Source: Eubacterium sp. 14-2 (GTDB taxonomy: Bacteria; Bacillota; Clostridia; Lachnospirales; Lachnospiraceae). Taken from it: a stretch of DNA of 64,000 nucleotides. The position numbers were made by a program, and so were the translations under genes. The notes under the pieces are model-generated. The model had not been told where the DNA came from, searched no databases, and saw nothing but the letters and a program-made list of their open reading frames with translations. Positions 54,782-63,081 of the stretch are shown here, in pieces (within the stretch, counting starts at the first letter, position 1; each line of letters begins with the position of its first letter). The stretch covers positions 248,001 to 312,000 of the forward strand of contig NZ_KE159568.1 in NCBI RefSeq assembly GCF_000403845.2. Direction: 5' to 3'.

Positions 54782-57202
54782 TTACCCTCTTTTCTGTTCG
54801 CTGCCTGTTCCCATAAGTACCTCTACCTGATGTTTCGTTCCTGCTTCCATTACCGGAATGTGTTCTACTTCCTGTCCGTCCAGCCGTATGGCCTTTACCC
54901 CTTTCATCACCCCTTCCGGATTGGTCACGGTAATCTGATATTCTGCGCCTCTCCACCTGCGCACCGCCGAAAATCCTTCCCATTCTGCGGGAATGCACGG
55001 GTCAATCACCAGTTCTTCCAGTCCGGGCTGAATGCCCAGTATGTAACGTGTGGCTGAGAAATATGCCCAGCCGCCGCTGCCTGTCATAAAAGGATGGCGG
55101 GCGCGGCCAAAGGCTGAATGGTCTTTTCCCATCACAAACTGGCAGTAGGAATAAGGCTCTGATTCCCGGACCTCAATGCTGTCGTTCTGATAACAGGGAC
55201 AGAGGGCGTCGTAAAACTTCATGGCCTTATCTCCCCGGCCCAGCATACACTCTGCCGCCCAGGCCCAGGGATTGGGATGGGAGAAAATGGAACCGTTTTC
55301 TTTCAGCCCCGGATAAACCCTGGTAACAAATCCAATGTCGTCGTCCGGCTCCGTATAGGAGGGTGCGTTCAGCATCAGCCCGTAAGGGGTAAACAGATAC
55401 TGCTCCACACTGTCCATAGCCATCCTGCCCTTGCTTTCGTCTGCCGCACCGGAAAGCACCGCCCAGGCGTTGGATTCCAGATGTACCTTTCCTTCCCGGT
55501 CCTCTGAAGTGCCGATTCTCTTCCCGTTTTTCGTTACGCCCCGGATAAACCACTCTTTATCCCAGAGCACCTGATTGCAGACTCTGTGCACCTGTCCTCT
55601 GATTTTCTTATATTTTACCACATCTTCTTCCCGATTGAAATACTCTGCCAGTGTAATAAAATGTCCCAGGGCCCAGTAATGGAGAAATGACACCATGGCG
55701 CTTTCTCCGCCGCCCAGATTCAGGCAGTCATTCCAGTCCGCCCGGAGACCTTTGCAGATTCCGGAAGCTCCCACCTGCTCCGCGGAAAAATCCAGAATAC
55801 GCTTCATATGCTCATAGACCGTTCCCTCACCTCCGTCGGCGTAAGTAACTGTCTGGTCTGCAAACTCCACCTCTCCTGTCTCCCGGATATATTCTGTAAT
55901 GGCAGGTATCAGCCAGAGGGCATCGTCAGAACAGGCGTCCTCGATTCCATGAACAATATCCGCCTGAGCTACACCGGGAATCACCGTAGGAGACTTGAAA
56001 GGTTTTTTCTTTTTCTCACGGTCCGGGTCAAACCATTCGGGCTGGAACAGGTGCAGCCCGTATCCCCTGCCGGTCAGGCCCCTTAAAAGCTCCACAATCC
56101 GCTGTCTGCATTTTTCAGGATTGGAATGGGGTATGGTCATGGCGTCCTGAGCCGTATCCCGGTAGCCAAGCCCCGTTCTTCCGCCCACCTCCACAAAGGA
56201 GGCAAACCGTGAGAACATAATGTTTACTTCCGCCTGGTAAAGGTTCCAGGTGTTAATCATAGTATTCATTCCCTGGCTGGGCGTCTGTATCTGAAGTTTT
56301 GCAAATTTATCTTCCCAGTAGTCTGCAAGCTGCCGGTAAACCTGGTTCACGACAGAAAAATCAGAATATTTTTCACGGATTTTCCTGCCTGTTTCCCGGT
56401 TTCCTTCTCCCAGCATGAAAACCAGCCGCACTTCTTCTCCCGGCGCCAGCGTCAGATCTTTCTGCAGGCTGCCGCAGTGGTTATTGCCCAGTTCCTGAGA
56501 GCCGCTGCAGCGCCCCTGCTCCACTGCAATGGGATTGTCTTCTGTCCGGTAGCCGCCCAGGAATTTATCCCGCAGACAGTCATATCCGTCCGGCTCAAAG
56601 CTGCCGGTAAAATACTGGTACCCAAATTCTTCGTAGAACAAATCGTGCTCAATAATTCCATCCTCATAAGAAGAACCGGCACAGTAAAGGCTCATCTGGA
56701 AATTCTGGTTATCAATCATCACATGGTGAAAGGAAAATTCCAGATAGGAGAACACCGAGAGCTTCCGCTCTCTGTCCGTGGTGTTTTTCAGCTTCACGTC
56801 CCACAGCTCCACCGGATCGTCCATGGGCACCACCAGCGTCTGGCTGGCCTCGATTCCCTTATAACCGCACTCATACACCGAATAGCTCATACCATGGCGG
56901 CAGGAATATTTCCCTGTGTCCAGAGGCTTTCCCACCGGCTGCCAGGAAATGCTCCAGTAATCTCCGTCTTCTGTATCCCGCAGATACACATAGTGGCCCG
57001 GACGGTCCATGGGCACCGCATTTCCCCGGAATCTGGTAACCCGGTGATATTCCGGAGACTGGTAAAACAGATAGCCTCCGGCTGTGTGGTTTACTACCAC
57101 GCACATGTCCCGGAGGCCCAGATAATTTGTCCAGGATACGGGCAAATCCACCCGGTCAATTACATATTCTCTTTTTTCATCGTCAAAATGTCCATACTGC
57201 AT
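54782..57202 (-). CDS. chbP: GH94 N,N'-diacetylchitobiose phosphorylase
   Basis: An 806-residue GH94 enzyme. The catalytic Asp lies in KGLRADWNDCLNLGGGE near residue 500. Compared from memory, long blocks agree with Vibrio chitobiose phosphorylase rather than cellobiose phosphorylase: SPEYHRVTRFRGNA, DRPGHYVYLRDTEDGDYWSI, FVEVGGRTGLGYRDTAQDA, HGIEDACSDDALWLIP, PYGLMLNAPSYTEPDDDIGF and HPFMTGSGGWAYFSATRYIL. The predicted reaction splits (GlcNAc)2 with phosphate to GlcNAc-1-P and GlcNAc in the cytosol; no signal peptide is present. It heads the operon with mutase, kinase, transporter, regulator and nagB, which independently fits amino sugars. Confidence 0.88.
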   Translation of the reverse strand: MQYGHFDDEKREYVIDRVDLPVSWTNYLGLRDMCVVVNHTAGGYLFYQSPEYHRVTRFRGNAVPMDRPGHYVYLRDTEDGDYWSISWQPVGKPLDTGKYSCRHGMSYSVYECGYKGIEASQTLVVPMDDPVELWDVKLKNTTDRERKLSVFSYLEFSFHHVMIDNQNFQMSLYCAGSSYEDGIIEHDLFYEEFGYQYFTGSFEPDGYDCLRDKFLGGYRTEDNPIAVEQGRCSGSQELGNNHCGSLQKDLTLAPGEEVRLVFMLGEGNRETGRKIREKYSDFSVVNQVYRQLADYWEDKFAKLQIQTPSQGMNTMINTWNLYQAEVNIMFSRFASFVEVGGRTGLGYRDTAQDAMTIPHSNPEKCRQRIVELLRGLTGRGYGLHLFQPEWFDPDREKKKKPFKSPTVIPGVAQADIVHGIEDACSDDALWLIPAITEYIRETGEVEFADQTVTYADGGEGTVYEHMKRILDFSAEQVGASGICKGLRADWNDCLNLGGGESAMVSFLHYWALGHFITLAEYFNREEDVVKYKKIRGQVHRVCNQVLWDKEWFIRGVTKNGKRIGTSEDREGKVHLESNAWAVLSGAADESKGRMAMDSVEQYLFTPYGLMLNAPSYTEPDDDIGFVTRVYPGLKENGSIFSHPNPWAWAAECMLGRGDKAMKFYDALCPCYQNDSIEVRESEPYSYCQFVMGKDHSAFGRARHPFMTGSGGWAYFSATRYILGIQPGLEELVIDPCIPAEWEGFSAVRRWRGAEYQITVTNPEGVMKGVKAIRLDGQEVEHIPVMEAGTKHQVEVLMGTGSEQKRG

Positions 57203-57247
57203 AAAAATACCTTCCCTTTTCCTCTGCTTCTGTTCTATAATACCCTT

Positions 57248-57370
57248 AAGGTGCTTCTGACGCCTTAAACATATTATAGAACATGAGAAAAAAGAAAGGT
57301 ATTGCCAGGTGTGGCATAATTTGTCTTATATTGGTATGAACATTTTCACCAAAGGTGCTTTTGACACCCT
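57248..57370. promoter_or_regulatory. inverted-repeat-rich control region of the chitobiose operon
   Basis: Two copies of an imperfect palindrome, AAGGTGCTTCTGACGCCTT at 57248-57266 and AAGGTGCTTTTGACACCCT at 57352-57370, flank TTGGT-N12-ACCAA (57331-57352) and TGCCA-N4-TGGCA. A minus-strand TATAAT at 57273-57278 lacks a good -35, as expected for an activated promoter. Confidence 0.45.
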
Positions 57371-57416
57371 AATCCTGTTAAGACAAAAAACAGGGAAATT
57401 CCATATCATCCGCAGC

Positions 57417-57445
57417 TTGATTTTTCCACTCCGGAATCTTATAAT
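57417..57445 (+). promoter_or_regulatory. predicted promoter of the Uma2 gene
   Basis: TTGATT, 17 bases, TATAAT on the plus strand, 56 bases before the ATG at 57502. Confidence 0.7.
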
Positions 57446-57501
57446 ATAACAAAATAACAGTTCACAATGGGCCGGAATTTTCGGGGAAAGGAGCATATAC
57501 G

Positions 57502-58002
57502 ATGAACGCTTTACCAGCAGAAGATATGCGTAACACATACCTGGAACATTCCATGGTAATTCACAACTTCGTTATAAAAATCGGAAACCAGATCAAAGAC
57601 AGCCTGTGCCGTGTATTCGGCGACAGTGTACAGTATCAGTGGCGTGAAAATGACGATAAGATCATCATACCTGACGTCTCCATCATCTGTAATATGAGAG
57701 ACCGGAAAAATATATCCTTTACAGGCATTCCCCGCTTTGTCATGGAAGTTCTTTCTGATTCCACGGAACCGTACGACAGAACTGAAAAAATGGAAATTTA
57801 CTGCAAGGCAGGAGTATCCGAATACTGGATTACAGACTGGCGTAAAAAGCAGGTTGAAATTTATATGTTTGACTGGAAAGAAGACGGTTCCTCCTATCCT
57901 TATCTTTATAAAACCATCACGGAAGCAAATAAAGAAGAACTGCAGCTTGTGATGTTTCCGGATTTTAAAATCACCTTTGATGAACTCTTTGATATGGGAT
58001 AA
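57502..58002 (+). CDS. Uma2-family PD-(D/E)XK nuclease-like protein
   Basis: A 166-residue protein with an AAAGGAG site before the ATG. The core pattern is that of Uma2/DUF820 proteins: IIIPDVSIIC (Pro57-Asp58), then FVMEVLSDSTEPYDRTEK (Glu82), KMEIYCKAGVSEYWITDW, and a C-terminal LVMFPDFKITFDELF. The usual second acidic-x-Lys is partly seen in TEKMEIY. The biological role of this family is unknown; members are often in multi-copy groups in cyanobacteria and Firmicutes. It stands alone with its own promoter and is followed within 13 bases by MITE-like copy 2. Confidence 0.87.
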   Translation: MNALPAEDMRNTYLEHSMVIHNFVIKIGNQIKDSLCRVFGDSVQYQWRENDDKIIIPDVSIICNMRDRKNISFTGIPRFVMEVLSDSTEPYDRTEKMEIYCKAGVSEYWITDWRKKQVEIYMFDWKEDGSSYPYLYKTITEANKEELQLVMFPDFKITFDELFDMG

Positions 58003-58014
58003 CCAGGATTTTTC

Positions 58015-58114
58015 AGGGGCTGTCGCAAAACAACGGCTATGTACAGGATATGGTTTCAAACTCTACAGGTTTCTTCCATATACTGTATATAATCTAAATT
58101 TTGCAACAGCCTCT
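58015..58114. mobile_element. MITE-like inverted-repeat element, copy 2
   Basis: About 100 bases with ends AGGGGCTGTCGCAAAA and TTTTGCAACAGCCTCT and the shared interior block TACAGGATATGGT / CCATATACTGTATATA. It aligns over its length with the inverted sequence of 22082-22186. Like copy 1 it lies directly after a plus-strand stop codon and may serve as a terminator. Confidence 0.7.
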
Positions 58115-58188
58115 TTTACAGTATTCACCCTTTAAATAAATTTCATAACTCTGCACCTCTGTCTTATACCGGTACAGGTTCGGTTTTC

Positions 58189-59544
58189 CTACCCCTCCCA
58201 CTCTCTGGTAATATCTTTCAGCCAACGGAAGCTCTTATAATGGCGGTACACCACAGGAATTTTCCAGAATTCATCCAGACAGAGGATAAAATACACTGCC
58301 ATGGGCGGCAGTTTCAGCACAAAAGCCGATATAAATCCCAGCGGCACGCTGATAACCCACATCACAATAATGTCGCAGATCATGCCGAACCGGGAATCCC
58401 CTCCCGCCCGGAAAATACCTGCAATCAGCAGGGTATTCATAGCCTGTCCCACCACATAATATGCGCTTATCAGAAGCATGAAATCCAGATACCCGCTGGC
58501 CCGCTCCGTCAGAGAGAAGAACATAAACACCAGAGGGCGGATCAGCAGCAACACAATCCCGGTCAGTATGCCCACTGCCAGAGTCACCAGGCAGGAGCGT
58601 CTGGCGTCCCGTTTCACTACTTCCAGTTTTCCCTCTCCAATCTCGATTCCCAGAAGTACGGAAGCCCCGGCTCCCAGAGCAAAACACAGAATGGTACAGA
58701 GATTGCGTACAGTGGAAGCCACAGAACTGGCCGCCACCACATCCGCGTTCATATGGCCCATAATAGCCGAATACAGGGAAAAAGCCACGGTCCAGGCACA
58801 GTCGTTAATCAGTGCCGGAACAGCATACTTAAAAAAGTCCTGGAACAGCAGCTTATGGCGGCCAAACATGATTTTAAGGTCTATGGAAAATACTTTTCCC
58901 CGGACAGCATCCGCAAGACACAGCAACAGTTCCGCAATACGGGCTGTCACCGTTCCGATGGCAACACCCATCACTCCCAGCTTCGGCGCACCGCCGATTC
59001 CAAAAATAAACACTGCGTTCAGTACAATATTCATAAGCAGCGCCGTGGTGCTGATAAGGGTGCTTAAAGGCGCCCGCTCCATACTGCGCAGCGCGCACAG
59101 GTATACCTGGGAAAAGCTCATACAGATATAGGAAACGCCGATAATCCTCAGATACCCCGCTCCAATGGAAATCAGCACCTCATCGTTGGTATAAATCCGC
59201 ATAAGAGCCGCCGGAACAGTCAATGCTCCCACTGCCAGAACAGTGGTAATCACAAAAGCAATTTTTATGGCAATTCCCATGACAGCCTGTATGGAATTGG
59301 TATCTTTCTTCCCCCAGTACTGAGACGCCAGCATGGTGACTCCGGAAGAAATTCCGAAAAAAACGCCGGACAGAAGAAACTGGAACTGATTGGCCAGAGA
59401 TACCGCCGACAGCTCAGTCTGCCCCACATAGCCCAGCATAAATACGTCTGCGGAGTTGACCGCATTGGTAATAAAATTCTGAATGGTAATCGGTATCACC
59501 AGCGACGCCAGTGCATGATAAAAACGCCTGCTCTCTGCTTTCAT
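58189..59544 (-). CDS. MATE-family efflux transporter
   Basis: A 451-residue membrane protein with about twelve hydrophobic segments, starting MKAESRRFYHALASLVIPITIQNFI. MATE features include the early VNSADVFMLGYVG block, SLANQFQFLLSGVFFGISSG in helix 2-3, and the mirrored second half with INDCAWTVAFSLYSAIMGHM and VVAASSVASTVRNLC. These proteins export cationic drugs or metabolites with Na+ or H+. The substrate is unknown. It starts nine bases from the ychF stop, so both are probably on one transcript. Confidence 0.92.
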   Translation of the reverse strand: MKAESRRFYHALASLVIPITIQNFITNAVNSADVFMLGYVGQTELSAVSLANQFQFLLSGVFFGISSGVTMLASQYWGKKDTNSIQAVMGIAIKIAFVITTVLAVGALTVPAALMRIYTNDEVLISIGAGYLRIIGVSYICMSFSQVYLCALRSMERAPLSTLISTTALLMNIVLNAVFIFGIGGAPKLGVMGVAIGTVTARIAELLLCLADAVRGKVFSIDLKIMFGRHKLLFQDFFKYAVPALINDCAWTVAFSLYSAIMGHMNADVVAASSVASTVRNLCTILCFALGAGASVLLGIEIGEGKLEVVKRDARRSCLVTLAVGILTGIVLLLIRPLVFMFFSLTERASGYLDFMLLISAYYVVGQAMNTLLIAGIFRAGGDSRFGMICDIIVMWVISVPLGFISAFVLKLPPMAVYFILCLDEFWKIPVVYRHYKSFRWLKDITREWEG

Positions 59545-59552
59545 GTTTCCTC

Positions 59553-60650
59553 CTATACGTTAAACCGGAACAGGATCACATCACCGTCTTTCACCACATA
59601 CTCCTTGCCTTCCAGACCTACCAGACCCTTCTCTTTTGCCGCCGCAAGAGAACCGCAGTCCAGCAAATCCTGGTAATTTACCACTTCGGCCCGGATAAAT
59701 CCACGCTCAAAATCAGAATGGATTTTCCCGGCAGCCTGAGGCGCCTTTGTGCCGTTTTTGATGGTCCATGCCCGTGTTTCGTCTTCACCTGATGTTAAGT
59801 AACTGATGAGCCCCAGAAGGCTGTAACTTGCTTTAATCAGCTTCTCCAGACCGGATTCCGCAAGGCCCAGCTCCTCCAGAAACATGGCCTTTTCCTCCTC
59901 GTCCAGTTCTGCAATTTCCTGCTCAATCTGAGCGCAGATGACAAACACCTCGCAGTGTTCTTCTTTTGCATTTTTCCGCACTTCCTGTACAAATGCATTG
60001 CCTGCTCCATCGTCAGACAGCTCATCCTCCGCCACATTTGCCGCATAAATCACAGGTTTTGCGGTAAGCAGGTTATACTCTCTGAACCAGCCTTCTTCAT
60101 CTTCGTCTTCCAGTTCAAAGGTTTTGGCCAGCTTTCCATCTTCCAGATGGGCCTTTACCCGCTCCAGCAGATTCAGCTCTTTTGCCAGGGTCTTGTCCAT
60201 CCGGGCGCCTTTGCCTGTTTTGGCAATCCTCCGCTCCAGAATCTCAATATCAGAAAAAATCAGTTCCAGATTGATGGTTTCAATATCCCGTACCGGGTTG
60301 ATGCTTCCATCCACATGGACAATATTGCTGTCTTCAAAACAGCGCACCACATGGACAATGGCGTCCACTTCACGGATGTTGGAAAGAAACTGGTTGCCCA
60401 GCCCCTCGCCTTTGCTGGCCCCTTTCACCAGTCCGGCAATATCCACAAATTCAATGACTGCCGGCGTCACCTTTCTGGATTTATACAAATCTCCCAGCTT
60501 CTTTAACCGTTCATCGGGCACAGTTACGATTCCCACATTGGGATCTATGGTACAAAAGGGGTAATTTGCGGATTCCGCTCCCGCTTTTGTCAGTGAATTA
60601 AATAATGTACTTTTTCCTACATTTGGCAAACCTACGATTCCCAGTTTCAT
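59553..60650 (-). CDS. ychF: ribosome-binding ATPase YchF
   Basis: A 365-residue Obg-related ATPase of standard length. The P-loop is GLPNVGKSTLFNSLTKAG, switch II is DIAGLVKGASKGEGLGNQF, the nucleotide-specificity segment reads YAANVAEDE (the NxxE type that favours ATP), a coiled coil covers about 130-170, and the C-terminal TGS domain has RAWTIKNGTKAPQAAGKIHSDFERGFIRAEV. It binds ribosomes and has links to redox stress. AAGGAGGT precedes the ATG. The upstream 128-base gap has no certain promoter; an extended -10 TGGTAAGAT is possible. Confidence 0.97.
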   Translation of the reverse strand: MKLGIVGLPNVGKSTLFNSLTKAGAESANYPFCTIDPNVGIVTVPDERLKKLGDLYKSRKVTPAVIEFVDIAGLVKGASKGEGLGNQFLSNIREVDAIVHVVRCFEDSNIVHVDGSINPVRDIETINLELIFSDIEILERRIAKTGKGARMDKTLAKELNLLERVKAHLEDGKLAKTFELEDEDEEGWFREYNLLTAKPVIYAANVAEDELSDDGAGNAFVQEVRKNAKEEHCEVFVICAQIEQEIAELDEEEKAMFLEELGLAESGLEKLIKASYSLLGLISYLTSGEDETRAWTIKNGTKAPQAAGKIHSDFERGFIRAEVVNYQDLLDCGSLAAAKEKGLVGLEGKEYVVKDGDVILFRFNV

Positions 60651-60778
60651 TTTTCTATATACCTCCTTGAAAATGCCTTAAACCAGGCACTTTTCGTAAT
60701 TTCTATATCTTACCACATAAGGCTTTATATCTATCATAAAAATCCGGAAAACCAGGGCGTTGTTCTTTCTGAGCACAC

Positions 60779-61510
60779 TCAGTCCCTGGATTCCACCACC
60801 AGCAGCACCCCATCCCGAAAGGATATTTCCGCCTGTTCTTCCGTAATTTCATTACTGACTCCCAGAGAATGGTAACATTCCAGTGTATACCCGTCCAGCG
60901 GATATTTAAACCCGGTGAGCGTAAGGCCTGTTACCTGAGGGGTAAAGGGCAGAAGAGACACATAATTCCCGTACTGTTCTTCTTTTTTCAGCACCAGCCC
61001 TCTGTTGATCATGCGGATTCTGTTATGCGGATCCAGCAGCATACAGTCCACGCCCTGTTCCATGGCCATCCCCAGCAGATGGATATTTCCCATCATATGA
61101 TCCACCCGGGTTCCGGTGGCTCCCAGAATATGTATGGTTGTGCAGCCCTGGCTGATAGCTGTGCGGATGGCAATTTCCGTATCTGTCTCATCCTTTTCCG
61201 GCTGAAACTGTAAGATTACAGGCTTCTTCTGTTCCTTTTCCTGCTGCTTTTTCAAATGTTCCGATTCTTCAGGCTGCAGTTCCGGAACATTTTCTGAAAC
61301 ATCCGTCTTTGGCAGCTTTTTAAAACTCAGAAGGATTTCCGGTTTCACTGAGTCAAAATCTCCTACGATAAAGTCCGGAACCTGATTCTGCCCATAAAAA
61401 AATCCCATGCCGGAATCCACAGCAATGGTAATATCACAGGAATGCTGCTGCATATAAGAAGCGGCAAACACTCTGTCCAGATACCCGCCGCTGACAATCA
61501 GTGCTTCCAT
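60779..61510 (-). CDS. thiN: thiamine diphosphokinase
   Basis: A 243-residue ThiN. It transfers pyrophosphate from ATP to thiamine, giving thiamine diphosphate. Motifs are AVDSGMGFF, VGDFDSVKPE, EKDETDTEIAI, LGATGTRVDHMMGN and the C-terminal thiamine site YHSLGVSNEITEEQAEIS. Between GDFDS and EKDETD there is a charged, Gln/Glu/Lys-rich insertion of about 30 residues (near 70-100) not usual in the family, probably a surface loop. It follows rpe by three bases, as in the conserved prkC-rsgA-rpe-thiN cluster. Confidence 0.95.
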   Translation of the reverse strand: MEALIVSGGYLDRVFAASYMQQHSCDITIAVDSGMGFFYGQNQVPDFIVGDFDSVKPEILLSFKKLPKTDVSENVPELQPEESEHLKKQQEKEQKKPVILQFQPEKDETDTEIAIRTAISQGCTTIHILGATGTRVDHMMGNIHLLGMAMEQGVDCMLLDPHNRIRMINRGLVLKKEEQYGNYVSLLPFTPQVTGLTLTGFKYPLDGYTLECYHSLGVSNEITEEQAEISFRDGVLLVVESRD

Positions 61511-61513
61511 CTC

Positions 61514-62167
61514 TTATTCTCCCATCTGTTTCAGAAATTTTCTCACATTTTCAGAGATGTCTCCCTGAAAAACTGCATTTCCGGACACCACAATATTCGC
61601 GCCGGCCTCCAGTACCTTTCCCACATTTGACAGAGTAATCCCTCCGTCCACCTCGATATCTGTATTAAGCCCTCTGCGGTCCAGAATGCGGCGCAGATTC
61701 CGGATTTTTTCAAGCACATAGGGAATAAACTGCTGACCTCCAAAGCCCGGATTTACTGCCATCAGCACCACCATATCCAGTCCGGGAAGCAGATATTCCA
61801 GCACGCTCAGATCTGTGGCCGGATTCAGCGCCACAGAAGTACGCACGCCCTGTTCCCTGATTTTCTCCAGAGTCCGGTCCAGATGGCGGCAGGCCTCTGC
61901 ATGAATGGTAATCACATCGGCTCCGCAGTCTGCGAAGTCCTGAATATAACGTATGGGCTCTTCCACCATCAGATGAACGTCAAAAACCTGTCCGGAACAG
62001 GGACGAATTGACCGGATTACCGGCATACCCACTGAAATATTTGGTACAAATGTTCCATCCATCACATCAATGTGAAGATATTCCGCTCCTGCTTCCTCCA
62101 GTTCCTTTACCTGCTGGCCCAGACGGGAAAAATCCGCTGACAGTATAGACGGCGCTAAACAGTTCAT
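61514..62167 (-). CDS. rpe: ribulose-phosphate 3-epimerase
   Basis: A 217-residue TIM-barrel enzyme of the pentose phosphate pathway that interconverts ribulose 5-phosphate and xylulose 5-phosphate. Blocks are LAPSILSADFSRLG, the metal/catalytic HIDVMDGTFVPNISVGMPV, DVHLMVEEPIRYI, VNPGFGGQQFIP and IEVDGGITLSNVGKVLEAGA. It lies 20 bases after rsgA and three before thiN, in one tight transcript. Confidence 0.97.
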   Translation of the reverse strand: MNCLAPSILSADFSRLGQQVKELEEAGAEYLHIDVMDGTFVPNISVGMPVIRSIRPCSGQVFDVHLMVEEPIRYIQDFADCGADVITIHAEACRHLDRTLEKIREQGVRTSVALNPATDLSVLEYLLPGLDMVVLMAVNPGFGGQQFIPYVLEKIRNLRRILDRRGLNTDIEVDGGITLSNVGKVLEAGANIVVSGNAVFQGDISENVRKFLKQMGE

Positions 62168-62187
62168 ACATTTTCTCCTTCGATTTT

Positions 62188-63066
62188 CTAATATTTCTTT
62201 CTGTTTTTCAGTTCTTCGTAAAGTATCGTATAATTTTCGTAACGGGAAAGGCTGATTTTCCCTTCCTCAAGAGCCTGCTTCACTCCGCAGTCCGGCTCCT
62301 TTACATGACTGCAGCCCTGAAACCTGCAGCAGGGCTCATATTCTCCAAATTCCCGAAAATAGTCTTTCAGTTCCTGTGCTTCTATTCCGGTCAGGTCCAG
62401 AGAGCTGAATCCCGGCGTATCTATCATATACGTCCGGTCCTGAATGTAAATCAGCTGGGAATGGCGGGTGGTATGCCTGCCCCGCTCAATTTTTTCACTG
62501 ATGGCCCCTGTTTCCATGGCTGCCTTTGGCTGAAGCAGGTTAATCAGGGAAGACTTTCCCACACCGGAAGGGCCTGCCACCGTAGTGGTTTTCTGATCCA
62601 GCACCTGAAAAAGCTGGTCCAGTCCCTGCCTGTTCACAGCACTGGCAAAGAGAATACGATAGCCGCAGCTCTCATACATCTGCCTGAGCCTGTGAAGTTC
62701 CTCCTCTTTTGCCAGATCCTGCTTGTTAAAACAGATTACCGTTTCCACCTGCTGCTGTTCCATCATAATCAGAAACCGGTCCAGGAGATTAAAATTGGGT
62801 TTTGGCTTATCCACCGCAAAAATCACCAGGGCCTGATCCACATTGGCCACGGCCGGACGCACAAGTGCATTGTTCCGGGGCAGAATCCTGATGATATTTC
62901 CGGTCTGCTCTTTCTGGCTGATAATATCAATTTCCACATTGTCCCCTGCCAGGGGTTTTATTTTCTCTTTTCTGAAAATTCCTTTTGCCCTGCACTCAAA
63001 GATTCCGGCTTCCCTTACATGTACATAATAGAAGCCGGCAATCCCTTTTATAATTTTTCCCTGCAT
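62188..63066 (-). CDS. rsgA: ribosome small-subunit-dependent GTPase A
   Basis: A 292-residue circularly permuted GTPase that checks late 30S assembly. An N-terminal OB fold (about 1-65) is followed by G4 CFNKQDLA, then G1 GPSGVGKSSLINLLQ, G2 RHTTRHSQL, and G3 DTPGFSSLDL; the C-terminal zinc site is EPCCRFQGCSHVKEPDCGVKQAL. It starts 15 bases after the kinase gene upstream, within the conserved Firmicute order of PASTA kinase, rsgA, rpe, thiN. Confidence 0.97.
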   Translation of the reverse strand: MQGKIIKGIAGFYYVHVREAGIFECRAKGIFRKEKIKPLAGDNVEIDIISQKEQTGNIIRILPRNNALVRPAVANVDQALVIFAVDKPKPNFNLLDRFLIMMEQQQVETVICFNKQDLAKEEELHRLRQMYESCGYRILFASAVNRQGLDQLFQVLDQKTTTVAGPSGVGKSSLINLLQPKAAMETGAISEKIERGRHTTRHSQLIYIQDRTYMIDTPGFSSLDLTGIEAQELKDYFREFGEYEPCCRFQGCSHVKEPDCGVKQALEEGKISLSRYENYTILYEELKNRKKY

Positions 63067-63081
63067 ATTCCACTTCCCGCA

